Part shown: positions 54,880 through 64,000 of the stretch, in pieces
Numbering within the stretch: position 1 is the first letter of the stretch
Layout of the letters: each line of letters begins with the position of its first letter
NCBI GenBank assembly: GCA_960531495.1
Contig: OY482847.1
Coordinates: 216,001-280,000, forward strand
Length of the DNA stretch: 64,000 nt
Reading direction: 5' to 3'
Source of the DNA: Zeus faber
Lineage: Eukaryota; Chordata; Actinopteri; Zeiformes; Zeidae
Notes under the pieces: model-generated
What the model was told of the DNA's origin: nothing
Seen by the model: the letters and a program-made list of their open reading frames with translations, nothing else
Database searches by the model: none
Made by a program: the position numbers and the translations under genes

Positions 54880-55090
54880 GTGGTTCAAGTGTATTCAAAT
54901 CGATCCACATATGAAGCAGAAATGAGTGAAAAACGATTAAAAGTAACCAAAATCTCGTGCTTTGTGCTTTACCGACACGCCAACATTTGAAAACTGAAGA
55001 TGAATTGGACGCTTTGTGACATCATCATCCAATTCAATATAAATGTGCAGGTTCTAGTTCAGAATTTACATTGGACTTACTTCATCAACA
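54880..55090 (+). repeat. Single diverged unit of the copy A/B repeat family
   Basis: gtggttcaagtgtattcaaa with atcgatccacatatgaagc resembles the 220-bp unit seen at 41236 and 61640-61710. Confidence 0.5.
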
Positions 55091-55321
55091 TTTGTCTGTT
55101 TGAAAATGAAGACATTGTATTCCAATATAACCAGGGCTTAATTTGTGCCAGATCCTGCTGGAACATGATGCGGGACCTCCCAGTTTGGGATGGACACCTA
55201 TTTGATTTGATCCGGCACCTCCACACAAGCTGCAGAGATGTGGCTCGAGCTGTGAGCTCCGCATTCCCCCGTTTCTCCAAATAAAACAAATAGAAATAGT
55301 GTTTTTAAATTATTATTATTT

Positions 55322-55386
55322 AGGGCTGTACCCGACTCAGAATTTTGTCAGTGGAACCGACTTGTCCACTTTCAGGGAGCAGCCCT
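55322..55386. mobile_element. 65-bp miniature inverted-repeat element
   Basis: Starts agggctgtacccgact and ends gggagcagccct, with ATTATTT directly on both sides (55315-55321 and 55387-55393). The flanks are AT-rich, so the duplication is less secure than elsewhere. Confidence 0.55.
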
Positions 55387-55659
55387 ATTATTTTTTACTT
55401 ATGTTTCCTAATTTAACGAAATAAAAAAAGCCTCGGGCGTCCAGTGCTGCGTCACGCATGACAGTTTACAATGTGCATCATACAGTGTAACCTGGTTCAA
55501 TACATAATTATCAACTTAATGACACATATTTCATCCATCCAGTGACATGTTGTTACAGGAGGCTCCTTCCATGTCACATGGTGACTGATATTACCAAAGT
55601 AGAAACAATGGCAAAAACAGAAACTGAAGGTAAATAACTTCTTTGTTTATCTTTGTGAA

Positions 55660-56046
55660 GATGGCTTAGGCGCAGCAATACAGTAACACCGAACAGAAAA
55701 GCAATACAGCACAGTATGCAGTAACCCAGAACAGTGATACAGTATGCAGTACAGTATGCTACTTACAGTACAGTACAGTAAGGTAGTGGAGCCTATGTGT
55801 GTGACTCAGTGAGGACCCCTGGTGAGTTCAGCGTTAACAGTTCTTATGGCTTGATGAAGAAACTCTGTCTCAGTCTCTCTGTTCTCGCTGTGTGACTGTG
55901 GAGGCGCTTGCCCGACTGCAGCAGCTGGAACAGTCCGTTGTTGGGGTGGTGAGGATCCTTCATGATCCTGCAGCTCTGCTGCTACACCTCCTGGTGTATA
56001 AGTCCTGCAGGGAGCGGAGGGTAGTTCCTGTGGTACGTTCAGCTGA
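55660..56046 (-). mobile_element. Rex1/jockey-type LINE 3' copy
   Basis: Minus frame codes LNVPQELPSAPCRTYTPGG and, in the correct frame, the NNGLFQLLQSGKRL and RTVNAELTRG parts. 3' UTR at 55660-55800. Confidence 0.88.
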
Positions 56047-56059
56047 CCCCGGTACGTCC

Positions 56060-56200
56060 ATATTATTATTATTATTATTATTATTAGTGGTAGTAGTAGT
56101 AGTAGTAGTTGTAGTATATGTATTATTGATATTATAATTATAATCATTATAATAATAATAATAATAATAATTATATTATTGATATTGGATGTATTATTAT
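56060..56200. repeat. (ATT)n, (GTA)n and (AAT)n microsatellites
   Basis: Short trinucleotide runs at 56060-56085, 56086-56110 and 56149-56170. Confidence 0.92.
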
Positions 56201-56214
56201 TATCCCTCTCGTGT

Positions 56215-56300
56215 GACTCCTGTTTCCGCCGCCAAGTGGCACTGTAGCGACCGCAGGGGAGCTTCCGGTTTAAGTGCAGTGAAACAGGAGTGATTCAATG
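56215..56300 (+). promoter_or_regulatory. pdpr: Candidate pdpr promoter with an ETS/GABP-type site
   Basis: Non-repetitive, GC-richer stretch with CTTCCGG at 56262-56268 (ACCGGAAG on the other strand), a motif common in promoters of nuclear genes for mitochondrial proteins. Also cgccgccaagtggc at 56227. No transcript evidence, so this is inference. Confidence 0.35.
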
Positions 56301-56409
56301 TCTTCATTATATTATCATATAAATCATAATCATTTATCATTAGATTAAATTAAACACTTTGTTCTGCTTTCTTCACATCGTGTCGAGCTGCTGCTCTTTC
56401 TGGATCTTG
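56301..56409 (+). other. pdpr: Candidate non-coding first exon of pdpr
   Basis: The first pdpr coding exon has a splice acceptor 7 bases before its ATG, so an upstream non-coding exon must exist. The donor ATCTTG|GTGAGT at 56410 is a plausible end of it. Start unknown. Confidence 0.3.
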
Positions 56410-56839
56410 GTGAGTTTCAGAGAATTCAACTGGATCACTCAGCTGATGCTAATGCTAAGGCTAATGCTCTTCACCCTAAAGCACAGCCCTCTCGCCGTGG
56501 CTCTTCCCCACGAGCCGAGTAACCTAGTAACCATCACTAACCTACTTACATACTAACCCTCACTAACTAGTAACTCCCATACTAACCCTCTTATGCTAGG
56601 TGGCTAACTGGTTAGCATGGAGCTGAAGGTCAGAGCTCCGCTGCTATCCGCTTAGCACCCAGGCTAAAAACAAACTCATTTAAAGAGCAACTATCTTTTT
56701 TATTTTGAGTTTACAATCTTGAGTGTATGGAGACGATGGTCTACAAAAACGTTAAAAAGGCAGAAAGTTATAAATACAAGAAACATGTCGGTTTCTTACG
56801 TTGTGGCCCGTGACGTCACGCAGGGTAAACCTAGTTTGA

Positions 56840-57060
56840 CTGTGGCAGCAGCAGGTGGAGCCAGTCCCAAGTCAGGGCTAAAACTAATCCAGTCCCGGGT
56901 CAGCACTGACCCTAACCATAACCCAGTCCTAGGTCAAGGCTAACCCTAACCCAGTCTCAGGTCAGGGCTAATCCAGTCCCAGGTCAGGGCTAACCCTAAC
57001 CCAGTCCCAGGTCAAGGCTAACCCTGACCCAGTCCCAGGTCACAGCTAACCCTAACTCTA
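56840..57060. repeat. 28-bp array with CCAGTCCCAGGTCAGGGCTAA units
   Basis: About seven imperfect units of cagtcccaggtcagggctaa followed by CCCTAACC. Confidence 0.9.
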
Positions 57061-57099
57061 GAAGGGCCCTAGTCTGGAGGGCTAGGATTAGAAGGGGTT

Positions 57100-57556
57100 A
57101 GATCTAGGTCCGAGGTCCGTAGAGGCCAGTAGAAGTCAGTAGAGGCCTGTAGTGGTCAGTTGCGGTCGGTAGAGGTCGGTAGAGGTCGGTAGAGGTCAGT
57201 AGAGGTCAGTCGAGGCCCGTAGTGGTCAGTTGTGGTTGGAAGAGGTCCGTAGAGGCCAGTAGAAGTCAGTAGAGGCCCCTAGTGGTCGGAAGAGGTCCAT
57301 AGAGGTCAGTAGCGGTCCGTGTAGGTTGGTAGAGGCCAGTACGGTCAGCAGTAACTAGGAGAGGCCAGTGGAGGCCAGTTAAGGTCAGTAGAGGCCCGTA
57401 GTGGTCAGCTGCGGTCAGTAGAGGCGAGTGCGGTCGGTAGAGGCCCGTGGTGGTCAGTTGCGGTCGGTAGAAGTCAGTAGAGGTCCGTAGCGGTCGGTAG
57501 AGATCAATAGAGGCCCGTAGTGGTCAGTTGCGGTCAGTAGAGGTCAGTAGGGGCCG
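57100..57556. repeat. About 10-bp GTAGAGGTCG array
   Basis: Some 45 imperfect decamers such as gtagaggtca and gtagtggtca, in higher-order blocks of roughly 50-60 bp. Confidence 0.9.
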
Positions 57557-59487
57557 TACATACTACTATACATACTGCTACTATACATACTGCTATACGT
57601 ACTGCTACTTTACATTCTGCTACTATATGTACTACTATGTACTGCTTGACATACTGCTACTATATGTATTACTATATGTACTGCTTTACATACAGCTACC
57701 ATATATACTGCTACTATACATACTACTATATGTACTGTTTTACATACTGCAGCTATCCATACTACTATACGTACCGCTACTATACATGCTGATACTATAC
57801 GTACTACTATATATACTGCTACTATACGTACTGCTACTATACATACTCCTACTATGCATACTATTATACGTACTGCTACTATACATACTACTATACGTAC
57901 TGCTACGATACATACCGCCACTATACGTACTATTATACGTACTGCTACTATACATATTACTATACGTACTGCTACTATACATACTACTATACACACTGCT
58001 ACTATACATACTACTATACATACTGCTACTATACATACTGCTATTCATACTGCTACTTTACATTCTGCTACTATATGTACTACTATGTACTGCTTGACAT
58101 ACTGCTACTATATGTATTACTATATGTACTGCTTTACATATAGCTACCATATATACTGCTACTATACATACTACTATACGTACTGCTACGATACATACCG
58201 CCACTATACGTACTATTATACGTACTGCTACTATACATATTACTATACGTACTGCTACTATACATACTACTATACATACTGCTGCTATACATAATACGAT
58301 ACATAATGCTATTTTACATACTAGTACACATACTACTATACATACTGCGACTATATGTACTGCTACTATACATACTGCTACTTTATGTACTACTATATGT
58401 ACTGCTTTACATCCTGCTACTATACTTACTGCTACTATACATACTACTATATGTACTGCTACTATACATACTGATACTATTCATACTACTATATGTACTG
58501 CTTTAAATACTGCTATACGTACTGCTACTATATATACTACTATCAGTATTGCTATACATACTGCACTAAACCTACTGCTATACGTACTGCTGCTATAAGT
58601 ACTATTATACGTACTGCTACTATACATATTACTATACGTACTGCCACTATACATACTACTATACATACTGCTAATATACATACTGCTAATATACATACTA
58701 CTATACATACTGCTGCTATACATAATACTATACATACTGCTATTTTACATATTACTATACATACTACTATACGTACTGCTACTATATGTACTGCTTTACA
58801 TCCTGCTACTGTACTTACTGCTACTATACATACTACTATATGTACTGCTTTACGTACTGCTACTATACAGACTACTACTATACATACTACTATATGTAAT
58901 GCTACTATACATATTACTATGCATATTGCTACTATACATACTGCTACTATACATATTACTATACATTCTACTACTATACATACTACTATATGTGTTGCTG
59001 CTATAAATACTACTATATGTACTGCTATTATACGTGCTGCTATACAAACTATGAAACGTACTGCTACTATACATACTGCTATGCATACTGCTACTATACA
59101 TACGTATACATATGTACTGCTTTACCTACTGCTGTACGTACTGCTACTATATATATACTACTATAAGTATTGCTATACATACTACTACTAAACTTACTGC
59201 TATACGTACTGCTGCTATACGTACTACTATACATACTGCTATATGTACCCCTGTACGTAGTGCTACTAAACATACTACTATACGTACTTCTTCTACATTC
59301 TAGTATAAGTACTGTTACTATACGTACTGTTACAATACGTACTATTACTATACGTACTGTTACTATACGTACTGTTACAATACGTACTCGTATACATACT
59401 GGTACTATATGTACTAGTATATGTACTGTTACTTTACTTCTGTTGTTATACGTACTAGTATATGTACTGCTACTATACGTACTAGTA
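57557..59487. repeat. TACTGCTACTATACATACTAC satellite-like array, main block
   Basis: Nearly 2 kb of units built from tactactatacatactgc and tatacgtactgctactata. Longer blocks are repeated inside it (57605-57720 and 58030-58160 match over more than 100 bp). Tyr/Leu/Ile/Thr frames on both strands are produced by the repeat. It resumes at 60502-60686. Confidence 0.95.
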
Positions 59488-59659
59488 CAGCGGTCGGGAA
59501 CCTATGGCTCTTTCGATGATGGTATATGGCTCGCAGACAATTGTGAGCTTAAATTTTTCATCACAATTAACAAGTAATGAATAATTATCCTTTGTCATTT
59601 TAAAGTAAAGTAGGTAAGAGAAATTACAATTTTGAAAATAAAATTTAAAATATAAATGT

Positions 59660-60060
59660 GGCGGACAAAGGGGTGTAGTCAAGCACCCGCTGTGGACCAC
59701 GGAAAGACTCCCGGGCGCCTGCCTTTTACTCGGCACCCTGCGCCTCCCGGCTCTCTGCTCAGGCGCCACTTGTGGGAGTCTCTGCCACAATGGTTTAGGG
59801 AGGGAGACGGAGTCTTTCTGGACGTGGTGCGCTGACATGGTGAGAGTTTTATTGTTCATTTCAATATGCGGCACGCAGGCCACAATTTTATATATCACTG
59901 AGGATTATTATAATAATTGTGGATAATAATGATCCTCTTGGGCGCAGGAGGAATGGCGTTCCACTGCTGGGCTGCTTACCAGCCCGTGCGCCGATCCCCT
60001 TTGTAAGACAGACAAACATTAAGAAAACTCCCTGCCTCCAGTCGGACCAATCAGCTCAAC
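59660..60060 (-). mobile_element. Ty3/Gypsy LTR with primer-binding site, nested in the hAT
   Basis: Minus strand: LTR from about 60060 to 59771 with AATAAA at 59848-59853 and end agactcccaca. Two bases later is TGGCGCCTGAGCAGAG (59753-59768), which looks like a primer-binding site for a lysine tRNA. About 90 bp of leader follow. The LTR matches the one at 44640-44830. Confidence 0.75.
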
Positions 60061-60067
60061 ACAAGTG

Positions 60068-60115
60068 GACAGAAATGGAAAAATGTATGTGACAAATAAT
60101 CTCTTGAACTTAAAC
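60068..60115 (+). repeat. Rex1/jockey-type LINE tail fragment
   Basis: aaatgtatgtgacaaataat with ctcttgaacttaaac, the 3' end of the LINE family at 25073 in forward sense. Confidence 0.7.
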
Positions 60116-60501
60116 CTGTAGACCAGCTGATTCTTAAAACTTGGAATGAGCTTCCCGTCACATACCACATAAGGCAGTGTGTCAGTATTGCCGTATTGAC
60201 CATGTTTGGCTCTACATACGCATGTAGCACCAGAAGTCACATCCATGCTAAAAAGAATTTCATTTATTATTGGTTAGCTACAGTATAACAACAATATTAT
60301 TAAGAATAATAAAGAGACATTTATTATATCGCGCTTTTTTAAGTACTCAAAGATGTGTTATACGTTAAAAATGTATTTCTTACTTAAAAAAATTATTAAG
60401 TTGCATTCAATTTTATTAAATATTATATGGCTCACAAGGAAGTACATTTCGAAATATTTTGCTTTTATGGCTCTCCCAGCCAAAAAGGTTCCCGACCCCT
60501 G

Positions 60502-60686
60502 TACTAGTATAAGTGCTGTTACTATACGTACTGTTGCTTTACGTACTAGTATATGTACTGTTACTATACATACTAGTATATACGTACTGTTGCTATACGT
60601 ACTAGTTTATGTACTGTTACTATACGTACTAGTGTACGTACTGTTACTATACGTACTAGTATACGTAATGTTACTATACGTACCAT
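60502..60686. repeat. TAC-type array, second block, up to the pdpr exon
   Basis: tactatacgtactgtt and ctagtatatgtactgttac units. The last unit is about 18 bp from the acceptor of the first coding exon. Confidence 0.93.
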
Positions 60687-60711
60687 ACATACACTTCTCT
60701 TGCAGGACACC

Positions 60712-60971
60712 ATGTGCTGCCGTGTGCCGAGCTCCAGGGCTCTGCTGCCCCAGCTGCTGCGGCCACAGGGTGGGTTCTGGACCGGCAGGGAGGCCCGCTG
60801 GGGATTCCTGACATCCTGTCGGCAGCGGGCAGGGGGAGCGGACCCCCAGGCTCCGTCCCTTCCCAGCCAGGCCCGTGTGGTGATCTGTGGGGGTGGCATC
60901 GTGGGAACCTCTGTGGCGTACCACCTCGCCAAGCTAGGATGGACTGAGGTCGTACTGCTGGAACAGGGGAG
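60712..60971 (+). CDS. pdpr: Pyruvate dehydrogenase phosphatase regulatory subunit, first coding exon
   Basis: PDPR is the FAD-containing mitochondrial matrix subunit that lowers the magnesium sensitivity of pyruvate dehydrogenase phosphatase and is related to dimethylglycine and sarcosine dehydrogenases (family knowledge). The exon starts after the acceptor CTTGCAG|GACACC. The ATG is at 60712 (a TTG four codons upstream is inside the acceptor and was rejected). It codes 86 codons plus two bases. Residues 1-45 are Arg-rich with few acids, a likely mitochondrial targeting leader. Next come QARVVICGGGIVGTSVAYHL with the Rossmann GGGIVG nucleotide motif and EVVLLEQG. Donor GGGAG|GTCAGA. The exon is bordered upstream by a 2-kb tandem array. 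Confidence 0.93.
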
Positions 60972-61434
60972 GTCAGACACCCAGTCGTAATAGTTAGGTC
61001 CCGACCCATATGTCTTGTCACCCACACCTAGTTTAAGGGAAAAAATTTCGAAATCCGCCATTGGCTGCCAGTATTTGTGTATATTTTTTTATATATCATA
61101 ATAAAATTGAATCTATATTAACAAAATACATATTTAGAATAATAATTGTATTCAAATAAAACCACTTTAAGCTGTTGAAATAATTAACTCAAATAACAGT
61201 AAGAAGTGATTCTTATCATAAAAAAGCACTGGCACTCGGTCCTTTATGACATAGTACACATACGTTTAACAAATCCGAAATCAATCAAACAATTCCAGGA
61301 CAGATCAGGGCCTGTCCCCTTAAGACATTGCATTGTGGGTAATGTAGGAGCTCTGTGAGGATGAGAGCCCATACACTTGTTGCGTGTGCTGACCTTAACC
61401 TTAAAATTTGAAATTTACCTTAGGAAGAGGTTAT
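60972..61434. other. pdpr intron, unclassified part
   Basis: AT-rich sequence with no exon or repeat recognised between the first coding exon and repeat copy B. Confidence 0.5.
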
Positions 61435-62405
61435 GGGTGGGAGTCATGTCTAAACACTACAGAGTGACCGAGTCCATGCCGCACACTGGACACGGTCCAA
61501 CTGGACATTCTCAATCAGAATCTCTACATTTATAGTAAATAATATGATGACATCATAAAGTATCTTACAGTAAATCTCGTCTCCTTCACTTGAGAACAGA
61601 CGTATGACGTCTGACCAACTGTATATTTTGGGTCAAAGTTGCTCGGTTTTTCGCTAATATCTGCTCCGTATGTGGATCGATGTGGATGAAATTTAGACCA
61701 CGAGATCCTTGTGACATAGTGGTTAAAACAAAACCTCAACTGTCTATCTAGCCTACGCCAAAGTATGTCTTCCAGATAGTTTTAGCTGGGTTGGACATAT
61801 TTCGGATTGGTGTACTCGCACGTCAGTCTTTTTTTTTTTTTTCGCCATGAAATTTATTGAACCGTGTCTGTAATATCCATCTAAATTTGGTCGGTTTTTC
61901 AATATTATCTTCACCGTATGTGGATTGGGTTGGATGAAACTTCAACCATGAGTGTTTTGTGACTGCGCAGTTCAAACAAAACATAAACCATGTTCATGTG
62001 TTATGCAGAAGTTGGTTTTCCAGATAGTGTTAGGCTTCAAATTTCAGAGAATATTTCCAAATTTTTCCTCTAACAATGGGGTTCCAGCCCTGCAGGCTCT
62101 ACCCCTAAATAAAGCTGCAGGCAGTAATACACAGGGTCCAGTTTAGTTGTGTTGGGTGTGTTTTACAGTTTCCCAGGTTCTCTGAAACACAGCACGATTT
62201 TCCGAGTTTACTTGAACCCAGCATGGGCTTCACCTAGTCACGCGGAGCAACCACAATGCGGTCTACACGCCTCAACCCTCCTGTCTTTAAAACAACTGTC
62301 CATGTTATCTTGTAAAGCAGAACTTGTCACTGTTAGAACTCACGTGTTGTTTGTGGAAATAGAGCTGCACTCTCAGTGATAGACAGGTGACCTTTTGGTG
62401 CTGGT
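61435..62405 (-). repeat. Unclassified interspersed repeat, copy B
   Basis: Reverse complement of parts of copy A (41190-42470) in permuted order: 61435-61520 matches 41805-41870, 61530-61740 matches 41390-41600, and 62145-62405 matches 42165-42470. Two gatgtggatgaaattt and ttggatgaaacttcaacca units lie about 250 bp apart. Poly-T at 61830-61842. Confidence 0.82.
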
Positions 62406-62818
62406 TAATGATGACATAATGATGCAGTGACCCCTAATATGCAAACCACTGCACGAATGTACTTTAAATTATAAAATAAATATTATAAATACTTTAAATC
62501 CTAAATATAATATTAGAGAAGTTGCATCATAATGAATGTGGGCACGGTTCACTGACAAATGAAGGAACTGAGACATTTGGCCAGTTGGAGTGTGAGTGAG
62601 CTTTTTCCTCTGCCGCTGTTGTTGTTAAATCAGTGCAACAGTGAAGTCCAGACCTTACTAAGTGCTTGTGATTTTAGAACAAGCGTGCAGATCTGACGAC
62701 ACCCTCATTAAACTGGACTATAGGGTGTGGGTGGTTCTGCAGGATGTGGATGGTGGTGCAGGATGTGTTGCTGCAGGGTGGTACAGATTGTGGGTGCTCA
62801 CAGTGTCTCTGGGGGCAG

Positions 62819-62952
62819 GTTGGGTGCAGGGACAACCAGGCTCTGCGCCGGTATCGTCAGCGTGGCCAAGCCCATCTCCATCGAGTGCCAGATGGCGGAC
62901 TACTCCAACAGCCTGTACCTGCAGCTGGAGCAGGAGACTGGCGTTAGCACAG
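62819..62952 (+). CDS. pdpr: pdpr second coding exon
   Basis: 134-bp exon that completes the Arg codon of the previous exon and codes LGAGTTRLCAGIVSVAKP and then ECQMADYSNSLYLQLEQETG, ending VSTG. This matches the FAD-domain start of PDPR (family: GSTRFCAGILSTA, QKMADYSNKLYYQLEQETG). Acceptor GGGCAG|GTTGGG, donor CACAG|GTACCA. The donor sequence is the founder unit of the array that follows. Confidence 0.93.
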
Positions 62953-63186
62953 GTACCACATTAACACGAGTTCCAGATTAGCACAGGTTCCATGTTAGCA
63001 CAAGTACCAAGTAAGTACAGGTACCAAGTTAGCGCTGGTACCACGTCTGCAAGGGTACCATGTCAGCACAGGTACCAAGCTAGCACGGGTACCAAGTTAT
63101 CAGGGGTACCAAGTTATCAGGGGTACCACGTTAGCACTGGTATGATGTCAGCACCGGTAACAAGGAAGCACGGGTACCAAGGTAGC
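62941..63186 (+). repeat. 17-bp minisatellite built on the pdpr exon 2 donor, first block
   Basis: About 14 units of agcacaggtaccaagtt. The first unit overlaps the last coding bases and the donor. Several units keep the CACAG|GTACCA junction. The array is split by an L2 LINE and resumes at 63666. Confidence 0.95.
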
Positions 63187-63665
63187 ATTTACATTACATT
63201 TACATTTAGTCATTTAGCAGACGCTTTTATCCAAAGCGACTTACAAGGGAGAATAACATTCAGCTACATTGCGACAGAGATTGGTGTAACAACAACATTC
63301 GTGTAACAATAAATACTGCAAGGTGGTGCTATTGTAGGTTAGGACAGGAGGTACTCACTGAAGAGCTGGGTCTTCAGGTGCTTCTTAAAGACAGAGAGGG
63401 AGGTCCCCGCTCTGGTCATTTTTGGCAGCTCGTTCCACCAACGTGGAACTACAAATGAGAATAACCTGGATTGCCGTGGCTGTATGGCCGGCAGAGCCAG
63501 GCGACGCTCATTTGACGAGCGCAGCATCCGGGGGGCAACATGTGCTCTTACAAGAGCATTTAAGTAGGCGGGAGCATTCCCAGCAATCACTCTGTAGGCC
63601 AGCATCAGAGACTTGAACTTGATGCGGGCGGCTACAGGTAACCAGTGGAGCTCGATGAGCAGCGG
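63187..63665 (-). mobile_element. L2-type LINE, 5' truncated, inserted into the 17-bp minisatellite
   Basis: Minus strand codes LLIELHWLPVAARIKFKSLM, RAHVAPRMLRSSNERR and PRWWNELPKMTRAGTSLSVF (63668-63339). The 3' end is cataaaagcg-type with a TTACATTTACATT tail at 63187-63210. It is the same family as 4964-6073 and less damaged in this part. Confidence 0.93.
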
Positions 63666-63745
63666 AATGGGTATCACGTTAGCAAGGGTACCAAGTCAGC
63701 ACGTGTACCAAGTTAGCATGGGTACGACATAGCAAGCATAATGCA
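63666..63745 (+). repeat. 17-bp minisatellite, second block
   Basis: Four further units (acgttagcaagggtaccaag and relatives) downstream of the L2 insertion. Confidence 0.9.
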
Positions 63746-63799
63746 GCCAGGTTTATAATATAAATACGAACAACAAGACCCTAACGTAATACGTGTGTA

Positions 63800-64000
63800 T
63801 ATTTTAGTTAGTGTGTATTATATGTGTATGACAGGTAGCACTGTGTGTATTTCAGGTAGTACTAAGTGTTTTACAGATAGTAATGTGTGTATTTCAGATA
63901 GTACTGTGTGTATCTCAGATAGTACTGTGTGCATTTTAGACGGTACTGTGTGTATTTCAGATAGTACTGTGTATTTCAGGTAGTATTGTGTGTTTTTCAG
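63800..64000 (+). repeat. About 21-bp minisatellite of acceptor-like units at the window edge
   Basis: Nine or so units of gtactgtgtgtatttcagat. The last ends gtgtgtttttcag at base 64000, which looks like a splice acceptor. A pdpr exon may therefore start at 64001 (inference, not visible). Confidence 0.85.

Larger units (their letters stand above)
59488..60501. mobile_element. hAT-type DNA transposon inserted in the array, with perfect 8-bp target duplication
   Basis: Ends cagcggtcgggaacctatgg and aaaggttcccgacccctg. TACTAGTA directly repeated at 59480-59487 and 60502-60509. No transposase frame remains. An LTR fragment sits inside it. Confidence 0.92.

Noticed and set aside
57528-59577. Tyr/Leu-rich and Thr/Ile-rich frames up to 232 codons
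   Set aside because: All come from the TAC-type array and are open on both strands in several frames.
60700-60711. Alternative TTG start four codons upstream of the pdpr ATG
   Set aside because: It lies inside the splice acceptor CTTGCAG, and the ATG at 60712 is the ordinary choice.

Overview
The window is vertebrate nuclear DNA, most likely from a teleost fish. It carries intron-split genes with GT-AG junctions, long dinucleotide and trinucleotide microsatellites, many minisatellites, and a transposon set typical of fish: Tc1-like, hAT-like, L2, Tx1/L1-type, Rex1/jockey-type and RTE-type LINEs, tRNA-headed SINEs and Ty3/Gypsy fragments. The species cannot be fixed from the sequence. Transposon family names are given from protein and terminus resemblance recalled from memory, not from a database search.

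Only two host genes are supported. (1) fhod1, a diaphanous-related formin, lies on the minus strand. Fifteen exons run from the start codon at 43019 down to 153, and the gene leaves the window at the left edge partway through the FH2 domain. All exon phases join, giving 907 codons. (2) pdpr, the regulatory subunit of pyruvate dehydrogenase phosphatase, lies on the plus strand. Two coding exons (60712-60971 and 62819-62952) encode the mitochondrial leader and the start of the FAD-binding fold, and the gene leaves at the right edge. The genes are divergent, about 13-17 kb apart. A candidate pdpr promoter and first non-coding exon sits near 56.2-56.4 kb. The genes are functionally unrelated (actin assembly versus mitochondrial pyruvate metabolism).

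Layout. 1-3.4 kb: fhod1 exons 15-11 with a polypurine tract and a 25-bp minisatellite. 3.4-14.9 kb: intron 10, with a 42-bp minisatellite and a 4810-bp direct tandem duplication that shows no difference wherever I compared it; the duplicated unit holds a Tx1-type LINE, an L2 LINE and a Tc1-like transposon. 14.86-15.34 kb: exon 10, with a coding minisatellite. 15.3-28.8 kb: intron 9, with a Tx1-type LINE seated in (GA)n, a hAT with an 8-bp target duplication, a SINE, a decayed Tx1-type LINE with both ORFs, and a long Rex1/jockey-type LINE. 28.8-35.6 kb: exons 9-3 separated by an L2, a (CA)51 and a 28-bp minisatellite. 35.6-43.0 kb: exons 2 and 1 with hAT-like and Tc1-like insertions, a nested SINE and a long inverted repeat. 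43-56 kb: intergenic graveyard of Gypsy, chromovirus, Rex1-type and RTE-type copies, often nested. 56.2-64 kb: pdpr, whose introns are crowded with tandem arrays, some of which replicate splice-site sequence.

The strongest findings are the 4.8-kb duplication, the minisatellite grown from the pdpr exon 2 splice donor, the (GA)n-seated Tx1 copies (one at the fhod1 exon 10 acceptor), the 160-bp inverted repeat in fhod1 intron 1, and the nested insertions with readable target-site duplications. I found no evidence of a wholly new gene system.
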